A stretch of DNA of 64,000 bases, from positions 1 through 64,000 of the forward strand of contig NZ_FQZF01000028.1 in NCBI RefSeq assembly GCF_900141905.1, written 5' to 3'. This DNA comes from Muricoccus roseus. Its GTDB lineage: Bacteria; Pseudomonadota; Alphaproteobacteria; Acetobacterales; Acetobacteraceae. The notes below the pieces were generated by a model that saw only the letters and a list, made by a program, of their open reading frames with translations, was not told where the DNA came from and did not search any database. Each line of letters starts with the position of its first letter. Position 1 is the stretch's first letter. The translations under genes were made by a program, and so were the position numbers. This document shows positions 52,874 to 62,302 of this stretch, piece by piece.

Positions 52874-53874
52874 GCGCAGCCCCGCAGGGCGCGTGCCCGC
52901 TCATCCTGACGCCCCGCGCCCAGCACGCCGCTCTGACGGAGCCAATCCGCGGTGCCCCGCAGGCCTTCCAGCCAGCCGGTGCGGGGCGTCCAGCCCAGTT
53001 CACGGCGGATCAGCGAAACATCCAGGACATTCACCGGTACGTCCACGGCCCGCCCCGGCCGGAACACGAGGTCGGCGCCCTCCAGACCCAGGACCTGATC
53101 CACCGCGGCCACGACCTCGAGGATGGATCGGCCGATGCCAGAGCCGAGATTCATCACCCGGTGCGGCCCGGCATAGACGGCCGCGCGCAGCATCGCGTCC
53201 ACCATGTCGTCGACATGCAGGAAGTCCCTCACGACACGCCCGTCACCCCAGATCTCGACGGGCTGCCCCGAAAGGCGCCGTGCCATCAGGGCGGCGATCA
53301 CACCCTGGCCGCGATGCGGATTCTGGTAGGGTCCGTAGGGATTGGCGGCCCGCAGGACCACCGCCTGAAGGCCGTTCCGACGCGCCTGCAACCCCAGATG
53401 CTTCTCGACCAGCAGCTTATGGATGCCATAGGCCGAAATCGGGTCGGTCGGGTGATCCTCCGGAATCGGGAGGCGCCGCGGCATGCCGTAGACAGTGCCG
53501 CCGGAGGAAATGAAGACCATGCGCTTCACCCCGGCGGCCCGGCACAGCTCCAGGAGTTCGACGGAGGCCGCGGCATTGCCGCGCAGATCCTCGGCCGGGT
53601 CACGCTCCGCCAGGTCCGGGATGCTGCCGCCGAGCAGATGGAAAACGACGTCCTTTCCCCCCAGAGCCTCGGCCAGCGCTGCACGGTCCTGGAACTCGGC
53701 ATCGGTCCAAGGCATCGGGGGAAGTGCTTCAGGATGGGCCGGCGCGCGGCCAAAGCCATGCACCACCGCACCGGCCCGGGCGAGGGCCGGGCAAAGATTG
53801 GCGCCAATGAAGCCGCCCGCCCCGAGCACCAGGCATTCGGCGCCGGCGAGGCGCCCGACAAGATCCCGCTCCAT
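52870..53874 (-). CDS. NAD-dependent nucleotide-sugar epimerase/dehydratase
   Basis: Extended SDR of 334 aa. The NAD site is CLVLGAGGFIGANLCPALA. The catalytic elements are FISSGGTVYG and SAYGIHKLLVEKHL (Tyr-x3-Lys), and the sugar-binding region is RAANPYGPYQNPHRGQGV. This best fits a UDP-glucose 4-epimerase-like enzyme. It should supply an activated sugar for the adjacent glycosyltransferases, with which it overlaps or nearly overlaps at both ends. Confidence 0.87.
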   Translation of the reverse strand: MERDLVGRLAGAECLVLGAGGFIGANLCPALARAGAVVHGFGRAPAHPEALPPMPWTDAEFQDRAALAEALGGKDVVFHLLGGSIPDLAERDPAEDLRGNAAASVELLELCRAAGVKRMVFISSGGTVYGMPRRLPIPEDHPTDPISAYGIHKLLVEKHLGLQARRNGLQAVVLRAANPYGPYQNPHRGQGVIAALMARRLSGQPVEIWGDGRVVRDFLHVDDMVDAMLRAAVYAGPHRVMNLGSGIGRSILEVVAAVDQVLGLEGADLVFRPGRAVDVPVNVLDVSLIRRELGWTPRTGWLEGLRGTADWLRQSGVLGAGRQDERARALRGCA

Positions 53875-53876
53875 TC

Positions 53877-55145
53877 CTAACCGGCGTCCTGCAGGAAGCG
53901 TTCCATCTCGCCCACCATCCGCTCGAAGGTGAAGCGGCGGCCGGTGGCCTCGCCCTCATGGGCCAGACGTGCGCGGAGTGCGGGGTGCTGCGCCAGGCGC
54001 GCGATGGCACGGGCCAGGTCCGGTGCGTCGCCACGCCGGAAGAGCAGCCCCGACTCTCCGTCCCGCACGATCTCCGGGTTGCCGCCTACATCGGAGGCGA
54101 TGGTCGGGATCCCGCAGGCCAGGGCGTGGATCAGCGTGAGAGAGAAGGGCTCATAGAGCGAAGGGAAGAGATACACATCATGCGAGTCGAACAGCGCGGG
54201 CAGTTCGGCTTCCGCCACCACCGGGCGGAGCACGACATCCGCGGGTCGTCCACTGCTCTCAACAGCCTGCGCAAAGCGCCGCATGTACGCCTTGTCCTGC
54301 TCGTCGCCGATCACGGTCAGGGTGATGCGACCGACGCCAAGTGCCCAGGGATCGAGCAAGGACAGGGCCTCGACCGCCGTATGCGCGCCCTTCAGGTCCA
54401 CGAGGCGGCCCGCGAAGAGAAGGCGGAGCGAGCCGGGCTGGACCAGCCGCGTCCGGTCCGGCACGGGCGCCGCCCCGCGCGGCGCCTGCTTCACCCCGTT
54501 GTGGATCACGCGATGCGTGCGGAACACCGTCCCGCCGGCCGCGTAGAAGTCCCGCATGAAGCGGGAGCCGAAGATGGCCTCCAGCTTGCGCGGTGGCGTG
54601 ATGCCGGCCAGCCGCTGCAAGGCACGCTTCGCGCGCCCGGCCGCCACACGCCAGGAAGCGGGCTGAGCGGGTGGCACGAAGCTTCCCGCTCCATGGACCA
54701 TGTCGCGGAAGAAGCCGCTGACGAAGGCCGGATTGCGCATGACGAGCAGCCAGTTGTCCGTCAACATCACGACGGTCCGGTAAGGGCTGGCCTCCAGCTC
54801 CGCCAGGATTGAGGAATCGAGGAAGAAGAGGTTCCAGGCGAAGACGATGTCCGGCCGGACCTCGTCCAGCACCCGGCGCAGCGCGGCCAGATTGCGCGCG
54901 TTGATCGCCGCACGCTCTTCCTCTCCGCCGGAGAAGGGGGTGTAGATGTCCGAACCCGTGAGGAGCTCCAGCTCCCGGATGACGCGCTGACCGGGGTAAT
55001 CGGCCCGCTCCGCACCAAAGGTGCTGGTGAGGACCGTCACCTCATGGCCACGCGCCACCAGCTCGCTGGACACCTCGTGGCAGAGGCGTTCATAGCCGCC
55101 GACGACATTGGGCGGGTAGAGATTGCTCAGGACGAGGATCCGCAT
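53877..55145 (-). CDS. Family 4 glycosyltransferase
   Basis: GT-B retaining glycosyltransferase of 422 aa. The N-terminal domain opens with MRILVLSNLYPPNVVGGYE. The C-terminal domain has LLFAGRLVDLKGAHTAVEAL and FPSLYEPFSLTLIHALACG. The E-x7-E donor motif is altered: the second Glu is His (EPFSLTLIH). The ATG at 55145 overlaps the upstream GT2 stop by one base (TGATG). An upstream start at 55244 would add 33 unrelated residues. Confidence 0.88.
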   Translation of the reverse strand: MRILVLSNLYPPNVVGGYERLCHEVSSELVARGHEVTVLTSTFGAERADYPGQRVIRELELLTGSDIYTPFSGGEEERAAINARNLAALRRVLDEVRPDIVFAWNLFFLDSSILAELEASPYRTVVMLTDNWLLVMRNPAFVSGFFRDMVHGAGSFVPPAQPASWRVAAGRAKRALQRLAGITPPRKLEAIFGSRFMRDFYAAGGTVFRTHRVIHNGVKQAPRGAAPVPDRTRLVQPGSLRLLFAGRLVDLKGAHTAVEALSLLDPWALGVGRITLTVIGDEQDKAYMRRFAQAVESSGRPADVVLRPVVAEAELPALFDSHDVYLFPSLYEPFSLTLIHALACGIPTIASDVGGNPEIVRDGESGLLFRRGDAPDLARAIARLAQHPALRARLAHEGEATGRRFTFERMVGEMERFLQDAG

Positions 55146-56104
55146 CACACCCACCCCAGCAGCTGCGCCCTGAAGGCTTCGTCCGACAAGAGTGGGGCGA
55201 GATCGAGGCGGCCAGTTCCGTGGCGGCGCAGATAGGCCATGCAAGGCAGCACGGCGCGCGCGAGGTCATGGCGCCCCAGCACCTCGCTCATGGGACCTAC
55301 TCGGCTCCAATCCGGCTCCGGCGCATCGGGACGGTCCCAAAGGAGGGTGAGATAGGCAGCGGCGGAGGCCGCCCATTCGGCCCGCACCTTGCGATGATCC
55401 TCAGAAATCGTGTTGCTGCCATGGATACGGTAGCGCAGCAGCGGCGCGTCCAGCAGCGCGATGCGGTGCCCTAGCGCGAGGGCGCGAAGGGCGAAGTCGA
55501 GGTCATGCGTGTAGCGCAGCGCCGCGAAGCCGCCGATCCGCGAGACGAGGTCGCGCCGGAACAGGAAGTTCGAGGTGGTCATGAGGAAGTTGCCGTTCAC
55601 CAGCGCCGTGGCCATGTCCGGCGTGGCACGGTGGAAGGCCAGCACCTCGGCATACCAGTCGTTGCTGATCTCCCGCCCCTGGCCGTCCATGAACGCCATA
55701 CCGGATGCGGCCAGCGCGGCCTCCGGTTCGGCATCCAGGCGCAGCGCCAGCGCATCCAGCCGGCCCGGCAGATAGATGTCGTCGGAATTCAGGATGGCGA
55801 CGAACTCGCCGGAACACTCAGCCATGCCGGCGTTGATCGTTGCATGCGCGCCCTGGTTCTCCTGCGAGCGGAAGCGGATGCGCGAATCACGCTGCGCCAG
55901 ACGCATCATCACCGCAGCGGAATCATCGCGAGAGCCGTCGTCGATGACGATGACCTCCCGCAGCACGGCGCCCTGAGACAGGACGCTTTCGATGGCGGGG
56001 CCGATATAGGCGGCATGGTTGTACAGCGGGATGACGACCGAGACCCGCCCCTCCCCCGCACTCCTGTTGGCTTCAGCGCGCGCCCTGCGGAACAGCCCCA
56101 GCAA
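55145..56104 (-). CDS. Family 2 glycosyltransferase
   Basis: GT-A enzyme of 319 aa. Motifs are VSVVIPLYNHAAYIGPAIESVL at the N-terminus, VIDDGSRDDS, the acidic site ILNSDDIYLPGRL and YTHDLDFALRALALG. No transmembrane helix is present, so it acts at the cytoplasmic face on a lipid-linked or nascent glycan. It is immediately downstream of the 1459-aa glycosyltransferase (2-base gap) and overlaps the GT4 gene by one base. Confidence 0.88.
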   Translation of the reverse strand: MLGLFRRARAEANRSAGEGRVSVVIPLYNHAAYIGPAIESVLSQGAVLREVIVIDDGSRDDSAAVMMRLAQRDSRIRFRSQENQGAHATINAGMAECSGEFVAILNSDDIYLPGRLDALALRLDAEPEAALAASGMAFMDGQGREISNDWYAEVLAFHRATPDMATALVNGNFLMTTSNFLFRRDLVSRIGGFAALRYTHDLDFALRALALGHRIALLDAPLLRYRIHGSNTISEDHRKVRAEWAASAAAYLTLLWDRPDAPEPDWSRVGPMSEVLGRHDLARAVLPCMAYLRRHGTGRLDLAPLLSDEAFRAQLLGWV

Positions 56105-56106
56105 GG

Positions 56107-59100
56107 TCAGAAGCCACGCTGCTTGAGGCGCTGCGCCAGGCCCGGCGGGACGCGCGTCACCAGGGGCGCGGGCTCCTTCCGCACCGGCAGCATCACCGGG
56201 CCGCTCAGCGCCACGCCGTGCTCGCCGAGGAAGCGGCCGAGATCGGCGGGGCTGCGGGCCGTGACGATGGTGCTGGTCTCCGCGTAGAGGGCGGGCTGCG
56301 CCACCTTCAGCCAGGAATGGCCGCTGCGCTCGCAGGCGAGGAAATAGAGCCGCTCAATGGCATGGGCGGGCGTATGGTCGAGTTGCGCGCCCTCCTCCGG
56401 AAAGTCCTCGAAGGAGAGGTTCAGGTCCAGCAGCGGCTTCAGCGCCGCCGGCCTGGCCCAGAACATGGAACCGGACGGGAAGTCGAGCGCGCGCACGGGT
56501 GAAAGCGACAGGCCCATGCGGGAAGCCAGGCCCCGGGCCGCGTCGAAATTGCCGTTCCAGCCGATCCAGCGCCGGATGGATTCGTAGTGCTGTGGCGCGA
56601 CCATCCCGAGCTGCGGCAGGCGGGCGAAGGCATCCAGGATGCTGGAGACCACCGCGGGCGAGCCCATCAGGTTCTCGTAGAGGAAGCTGCGCCAGGGCGC
56701 GAGGAAGTCCGCATGGTCCGAGCGCTTGGAATGCAGATGAAGGACCAGGTCGTGATCCGCATGGGCATCCGCGAAGCCGATGAGCTTCGGCGCGATGTCC
56801 CGCCCCCGGTTCGGGGTGATGCGGACCGTGACCGAACCATTCTGCCAGCCCGAGAAGGTCGCGCGGATCGCCGCTGCCTTCTCCTCCGTGTCCGTGGAGA
56901 GGAAGAGATCCGCAGGGACGGGGAGATTGCGCAGATAGGCGCGCACCTCCGCCCCGATCTCGGGGTGGAAGAGATGGCAGATCACCGCCACCCGCGGCGC
57001 CGGAGCGGCCATGGGCGGAAAGTCGAAGGGCAGGGCGAGGCTGTAGTCCGATTCCAGCGGGCGGCTCGTATTCGGCTCATCCTCCGGCTGCGGCTCCGGG
57101 CGCGCGTCCCGGGCAGGCGCGTCCTCCGGGGGCTCCGGGCGACGGCGCGTGATCGGGACGGCCTTAACGAGCTGGCGCACGCGCGCCGTGAAGGCCTCGG
57201 GCGCGGTTTCGCGTCGGACCGTCTCCAGCGCCGTCCGGCGCACGGCCTCCCACAGGTCGCGGTCGGAATAGAGGCGGGCGCAGGCAGCGGCGAAGGCCGC
57301 AGCGTCATCGGCGACCAGCACCTCCTGGCCGTCCTTCCAGCCGAGCTGGCCGGCGATCAGGCTCGTGACCACCATGGGGATGCCGAGCGCCGCGGCCTGA
57401 TGAACCTTGTGCGGGATGCCGGCGCCGAAGCGGCTGGGCACCACCATCACCCGCGCATCCGCTAGGCCCTCGCGCAGGTCATCGACCATGCCGCGCAGCT
57501 CGAGCGCCGTGCCGCCCAGCGCCTCGACCGACTTCGCCTTGTTCATCCCGATGACGGTGAGCCGCGTCTCCTGGCCGATCTGGCGACGCAGGCCGGGAAG
57601 GATCTCGTTCGTGAACCAGCGCACGGCATCGGCATTGGGCGCGTCCTCCGCCTGGATGGCGCCGAGGAAGACGATCCGGTCGCGCTCTGCATAGCCGCTC
57701 GCGAGCGGCTCGTCCTCCAGCGCATGGGCAAGGATCTGGACGTTCTTCGCGCCATAGGTCTCGAGCGTTTCCTGCTCCGCCGGCGAAACGGAGAGCACCG
57801 CATCGGCCAGACGCGTGAGCGCGATCTCGGATGCGACCATCCGGTGCCGCTCCAGCTCCGACGGCGGATCGCCCTTGGCTTCGCGGCGCTGGACGTCGCG
57901 GGTCACGAAGAGGGCCTCTGCGTCGTAGATGACGCGTGCGTCGCCGATCACGTCGCGATCGGCGCCCACCGCCTGCTCGAACAGGGCCATGTTGGGCGGG
58001 CGGCAGACGATGATCGCGTCGAAATGCCCGCGGCGCGCATCGAGATAGGCACGCAGCTGCGTGTGATCGGCCGCGATCAGCACCTCGATCCGCTTGTCCA
58101 GCGCGCGACGGACACCGTGCCAGGTCTCGGCGTGACGGTGGATCGGGAACAGCGCGACCTCGGCCCCGGCCTCGACGAGTTCATGCAGCAGCCGGTTCGC
58201 GCGGGGATAGCCCGTGCCCAGCTCCGGCTTGGGCACGCGGTCATCGATGACCAGCACGCGGGGCTTGTCGGAGCGCGCACTGCGGGCGGCGACGACATTC
58301 ATCGGGTCCAGCGGGAACTGGCCGTCCAGCCACTCGCGGTGGCGCTGGGTGAAGATGCGGTGGTTGGCTGCCTGCAGCGCCAGCGCCTCGTCGGAGGACG
58401 AGGAGCTGCCGAACTCGTAGTGGATGATGGCCGCATCCGGGTCGAAGACGACGCGGCGCCCGCTCTCCCAGAGGCGGAGGCAGTAATCCGTTTCCTCGTA
58501 ATAGGCGGGGGCGTAGCGCTCGTCGAAGCCGCCCATCTCCTGCCACACCGACGCGGGGGTGAGGAGGAAGGCACCGGAGCAGTAGTCCACGTCGCGCTGG
58601 AACATGAAGTCCGGTGCGTTCGGGTCCTGGCCGCGGCCATAGCCGGAGGCGGCGCCGTTGCGCCACAGGCTGGAGCCTGCTTCCTGCAAGGTGCCATCGG
58701 GGAGGATGATGCGGCCACCGACCGCGCCGATATCCGGTGCGGAATCCAGCGTGCGCAGGGCGGAGGCGACCGCGCCGGGCAGGAGCTGCGCGTCGTTATT
58801 CAGCAGCAGCAGCGTGCGGCCGGTGGCCGACTTCACCGCGCGGTTCACGCCCTTGAGGAAGTGCAGGTTAGTTTCGCTGCGGATGATGGTGGCGCCCTCG
58901 ATCCGGTCCAGCAGCTCGCCCGTGCGGTCGCTGGAGCCGTTGTCGAGGATCACCACCTCCACCCCCGGCGCATCCGTGCCCGACAGGGTCTCGGCGATCG
59001 AGGCCAGGCAGCCGAAGGTCAGCTCGGCCTGATTATACAGCACGAGGATGATGCTGACCTCGGGCCGCTCCGCCCTCGGCAGGCGCAGATCGGCCGTGCT

Positions 59101-60486
59101 GGCGAGGAACGCTTCCAGGCGCGCCGAGAGCAGCGTGCGCATGGCCGCCTTCACCGGGGGATTCGCCGGGGGAGCGGAGGGAGCCTCCGGCCCGGCGGGC
59201 TGCGCCTCGGCCTCGGCGGGTGCCAGCGCGGGAGGCGGCAGGGCAGGCGCGGCCGGCGGCGGCGCGAGCCGCCGCTCCTTCAGCAGACGCACCGCCACGC
59301 GCAGGGGGCGGGTGACGCGCCAGGAGGTGGAGTTGACGTAGCGCGCCGTGGTCGCCTCCACCGCGGCCTGGGCCTGTGCGACGCGGTTCTGCGCCTCCAG
59401 CAGAATCGCCTCGCGCTCGCGCTGCAGGTGGTGCAGCCGCGTTTCGTACTCGTGCCGCTGGTTCCGCAGGTCGGCGGTGAGGCGGATGGCGAGATTGTCA
59501 CGGGAGAGGATGATGTGGTCGCGCGTCTCCAGCGCGGCCGCGCGGGCGGCCGCGGTGTTACCGAGGGCGGCGATCATCGCATCCTTCGCCGCCACCAGCT
59601 CCCGCTGGGCGGCGAGGAGGTCCTCCTTCCACGCCAGTTCGGCGCGCACGGCGTCGGTGGCACCCGCGGCGGAGCGCAGCTGCGCCGTCAGGTCGGCGAT
59701 ATGCGCCTCCTTCTCGGCCAGGCCGGCATCCTTCGCGGCCACCTGCTCTCGCACGGCCAGGATCTCCGCCTGGCGCTGGAAGGCCTCCCCGCGCGATGCG
59801 ATGCGGCGGCGGAAGGCCGCGGCGGCGTCAGCGCCGAGGGAGAAAAGGGCCCGCATGGCCGGAGCCTGGTCCGGGCCCACGCCGAGCACGCCCAGACCGT
59901 TCGAATGATCGAAGGCGAAGGAGGGATACTGAACCCGCAGTTCTTCCCACAGGCGCCAGACGCCGAACCCGCGCTCGCGCACATTGACGTCGTGGAAGAG
60001 CACGACACCGCGGGAGGAGAGCGCGGAGCGCCAGATTTCGAAGTCGTGCCGGACGGCCTCGTGGCTGTGGAGGCCGTCGATATGCAGCAGGTCTATCCCG
60101 GCGCCGGCGGCGCCATCGGGGAAGTAGCTGCGCGCATCGTCGAAGGTGGTGCGCAGCAGGGTGGAGAACTGGGCGTAATGGGAGGCGTTGAAGCGGGCGA
60201 CATCGGCATAGACGTCCTCCCCGTAGCGGCCCGCATGCTCGTCGCCCTGCCATGTGTCCACGGCATAGGCGCGGGCGCCGGGGCAGAAGGCATCCAGCGC
60301 CTGGCAGAAGGCGAAATAGGAGTTGCCGGAATGCGTGCCCAGTTCCACAAGACTGGTGGGGCGCAGCGCCTTCACCACCCAGAAGGCGAAGGGAATATGC
60401 CCCGTCCAGGGGCCGGGCTGCACGATCCGCACCGGATCCCAGGCCAGCTCGGCACCGAGGTCGAGCTCATCCAGTCCGTTCGCCAT
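56107..60486 (-). CDS. Giant multi-domain glycan protein: methyltransferase, coiled coil, GT2, GT4, RgpF
   Basis: A 1459-aa protein with at least five modules. (1) Residues ~30-215: class I methyltransferase-like domain (SLVELGTHSGNSYFAF, GIDLLHIDGLHSHEAV). (2) ~225-400: alanine-rich coiled coil (AAKDAGLAEKEAHIADL), then a Pro-rich linker. (3) ~475-720: GT2 (VSIILVLYNQAELTFG, LLLLNNDAQLLPG). (4) ~755-1115: GT4-like GT-B (RVLVIDDRVPKPELGTGYPR, VVPSRFGAGIPHKVHQAAALG). (5) ~1175-1430: RgpF rhamnan-synthesis domain (LVLHLHSKRSDHADFLAPW). It probably builds and modifies one O-antigen-like or capsular chain. It is first in the transcription unit running to 50828. Confidence 0.9.
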   Translation of the reverse strand: MANGLDELDLGAELAWDPVRIVQPGPWTGHIPFAFWVVKALRPTSLVELGTHSGNSYFAFCQALDAFCPGARAYAVDTWQGDEHAGRYGEDVYADVARFNASHYAQFSTLLRTTFDDARSYFPDGAAGAGIDLLHIDGLHSHEAVRHDFEIWRSALSSRGVVLFHDVNVRERGFGVWRLWEELRVQYPSFAFDHSNGLGVLGVGPDQAPAMRALFSLGADAAAAFRRRIASRGEAFQRQAEILAVREQVAAKDAGLAEKEAHIADLTAQLRSAAGATDAVRAELAWKEDLLAAQRELVAAKDAMIAALGNTAAARAAALETRDHIILSRDNLAIRLTADLRNQRHEYETRLHHLQREREAILLEAQNRVAQAQAAVEATTARYVNSTSWRVTRPLRVAVRLLKERRLAPPPAAPALPPPALAPAEAEAQPAGPEAPSAPPANPPVKAAMRTLLSARLEAFLASTADLRLPRAERPEVSIILVLYNQAELTFGCLASIAETLSGTDAPGVEVVILDNGSSDRTGELLDRIEGATIIRSETNLHFLKGVNRAVKSATGRTLLLLNNDAQLLPGAVASALRTLDSAPDIGAVGGRIILPDGTLQEAGSSLWRNGAASGYGRGQDPNAPDFMFQRDVDYCSGAFLLTPASVWQEMGGFDERYAPAYYEETDYCLRLWESGRRVVFDPDAAIIHYEFGSSSSSDEALALQAANHRIFTQRHREWLDGQFPLDPMNVVAARSARSDKPRVLVIDDRVPKPELGTGYPRANRLLHELVEAGAEVALFPIHRHAETWHGVRRALDKRIEVLIAADHTQLRAYLDARRGHFDAIIVCRPPNMALFEQAVGADRDVIGDARVIYDAEALFVTRDVQRREAKGDPPSELERHRMVASEIALTRLADAVLSVSPAEQETLETYGAKNVQILAHALEDEPLASGYAERDRIVFLGAIQAEDAPNADAVRWFTNEILPGLRRQIGQETRLTVIGMNKAKSVEALGGTALELRGMVDDLREGLADARVMVVPSRFGAGIPHKVHQAAALGIPMVVTSLIAGQLGWKDGQEVLVADDAAAFAAACARLYSDRDLWEAVRRTALETVRRETAPEAFTARVRQLVKAVPITRRRPEPPEDAPARDARPEPQPEDEPNTSRPLESDYSLALPFDFPPMAAPAPRVAVICHLFHPEIGAEVRAYLRNLPVPADLFLSTDTEEKAAAIRATFSGWQNGSVTVRITPNRGRDIAPKLIGFADAHADHDLVLHLHSKRSDHADFLAPWRSFLYENLMGSPAVVSSILDAFARLPQLGMVAPQHYESIRRWIGWNGNFDAARGLASRMGLSLSPVRALDFPSGSMFWARPAALKPLLDLNLSFEDFPEEGAQLDHTPAHAIERLYFLACERSGHSWLKVAQPALYAETSTIVTARSPADLGRFLGEHGVALSGPVMLPVRKEPAPLVTRVPPGLAQRLKQRGF

Positions 60487-60596
60487 TCGCGCCGATCACT
60501 CCCTGCCCAATATCCGCAGCCTGGGCTCTGCCCCGGGGATCGTTCCCTATAGCGGCATCGGCCTCTCCGGCACACCCTGGCGCGCGCGGCCTGATC

Positions 60597-61025
60597 TCAG
60601 GCGCGGCGGGCCGCGAAGCTAAAATGCTTGTGACCGAGGTAACTCGTGAAGACCGGCAGCGCCACGCCGATCACATGGGCCACCGCCTCGGGATGCCAGG
60701 TGAAGCCGAGGGCGGGAAAGACGAGGTCCTTCAGGCCCACCGCCGTGATCCAGACCTGGGCAGCGGCCACGAGGTTGACCAGGCCGAAGCGCAGCAGCTC
60801 CCGCCCCCAGCCCGCGCCCGATGCCTCGAAGACGAAGGCGCGGGAGAGCGCCCAGGCGGTGACCATGCCGCAGAGATAGGCCGCGAGCACCGCCCAGCCA
60901 TAGGGCATCGCGATGCTGAACAGGAACCGGCTGGCGATGTTCACCCCGGCCGCGAAGCCGCCCACGAGCAGGAAGCGGGCGAAGCGGTTCGCGCGCAGCC
61001 GGGCGAGAAGGCCGTCAGCCGACAC
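60597..61025 (-). CDS. GtrA family membrane protein
   Basis: Small 142-aa protein with four hydrophobic helices (RFLLVGGFAAGVNIASRFLF, YGWAVLAAYLCGMVTAWAL, FGLVNLVAAAQVWITAVGL, VAHVIGVALPVFTSYLGHKHFSF). It belongs to the GtrA/DPMS flippase-like family that moves polyprenyl-linked sugars. The GTG start at 61025 overlaps the upstream flavoprotein gene by 11 bases. The context with a DprE2-like SDR suggests flipping of a polyprenyl-phosphate sugar. Confidence 0.83.
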   Translation of the reverse strand: MSADGLLARLRANRFARFLLVGGFAAGVNIASRFLFSIAMPYGWAVLAAYLCGMVTAWALSRAFVFEASGAGWGRELLRFGLVNLVAAAQVWITAVGLKDLVFPALGFTWHPEAVAHVIGVALPVFTSYLGHKHFSFAARRA

Positions 61026-62298
61026 GCGCCGCCATCTCCCGCCCGATCCGCACGCTTTCGGCGATGCCGCGATCCTCGGGGTAGTAGGTGGAGGTGTCGG
61101 CGGCCTGCAGCCCACGAAGCTCGGTCTGCACGGGCGGCAGGCGGTCGAGATAGCCGGGCGGGCAGACGGGCTGGGCATGGCGCAGTCGCCCGACCGCGGA
61201 GGTGATGCGGTCGGCTTCCGTCAGGGCCGGGTTCACCATCCGGAGATAGGCGAAGGATTCGTCGATCAGCGCCTGGTCGTCCCAGCCGAACTTCGGATGG
61301 GTGACCGGCATGTAGTACGGGATGTAGACGACCCTCTCCTCGCCGAGTGGACGGAGGTTGGAGAACTCCACGAACCCCGGGATCTCGATTCGCGGATCGT
61401 TCGTGTTGACCCAGAAGTTCCCCGTCACGCCGCGGCGCAGCTTATGCACCACGCACACCACGCCGATATTCTCCAGCGCCTCGTATTGCCGGCGCACCGG
61501 CGCGGACAGGCCCGGCACCAGCTTCGGCAGAAGGACGAGCGGAACGGTGCTGATGACCTGGCCGAAGGGGCGGAAGGCGCCGTCCACCGTCACGCCCGTT
61601 ACGGCGCCCTGCCCGGATTCGATCCGCTCCACCTTCTTCCCGAGATGGACGACCCCGCCCATGGCCGTGATGCGCTCGACCAGCCGCCGCACCAGCGCCT
61701 CGGAGCCACCCTCGATATAGCCGAGCTGCTCCTGCATCAGGTTGCGGCGGGAGGTGCCGACGCGCTTCAGCCGCGTCCAGAGCCAGGCGGCGGAGACGTC
61801 ATGCGCGTGCTCGAAGAATTTCAGCGTGAAGAGCTTCTCCCAGAGCACCTTCCAGGCCTGCTCGCCCCCCCAACGCCGCACCCAATCATCGGCATGCAGC
61901 TTGTCCAGCGCCCGCCAGTCCTGGCGCTTCGTGCTGGTGAACATGTGCAGCCCGTACCGGACCTTGGAGGCCAGATCGAGATGCGGGAAGCGCAGCAGCG
62001 AGACGGGATCACCCCAGGGGTGAAGCTCGCCATTGTAGTAGTAGCCCATCTTCGTGTCGCGCCAGCGCAGCGCGTCGGCCAGGCCCAACTCCTCCATCAG
62101 CTCGAAGGTCGGGCGGTCGGACTTGCAGATGAAGTGGTAGAAGCGCTCGATGCTGAGGCCGCCCAGGTCAAAATGCGCGGCCATGCCGCCCGGGCGGTCA
62201 TCCGCCTCGAAGACCTCCACGCGGTGCCCGGCCTTGGCCAGGTGGTAGGCGGCGGCCAGGCCCATCGCGCCCGCGCCGATCACGGCCACATCCGTCAT
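61015..62298 (-). CDS. FAD-dependent oxidoreductase (amine-oxidase fold)
   Basis: Flavoprotein of 427 aa. VAVIGAGAMGLAAAYHLAKAG is followed by the second dinucleotide-site motif DDRPGGMAAHF. YIEGGSEALVRRLVERI and VISTVPLVLLPKLVPGL are typical of the NAD(P)/FAD-dependent protoporphyrinogen-oxidase/UDP-galactopyranose-mutase-like group found in polysaccharide clusters. Substrate unknown. Four bases separate it from the upstream epimerase gene, and it overlaps gtrA. Confidence 0.83.
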   Translation of the reverse strand: MTDVAVIGAGAMGLAAAYHLAKAGHRVEVFEADDRPGGMAAHFDLGGLSIERFYHFICKSDRPTFELMEELGLADALRWRDTKMGYYYNGELHPWGDPVSLLRFPHLDLASKVRYGLHMFTSTKRQDWRALDKLHADDWVRRWGGEQAWKVLWEKLFTLKFFEHAHDVSAAWLWTRLKRVGTSRRNLMQEQLGYIEGGSEALVRRLVERITAMGGVVHLGKKVERIESGQGAVTGVTVDGAFRPFGQVISTVPLVLLPKLVPGLSAPVRRQYEALENIGVVCVVHKLRRGVTGNFWVNTNDPRIEIPGFVEFSNLRPLGEERVVYIPYYMPVTHPKFGWDDQALIDESFAYLRMVNPALTEADRITSAVGRLRHAQPVCPPGYLDRLPPVQTELRGLQAADTSTYYPEDRGIAESVRIGREMAARVG

Positions 62299-62302
62299 GG
62301 TG

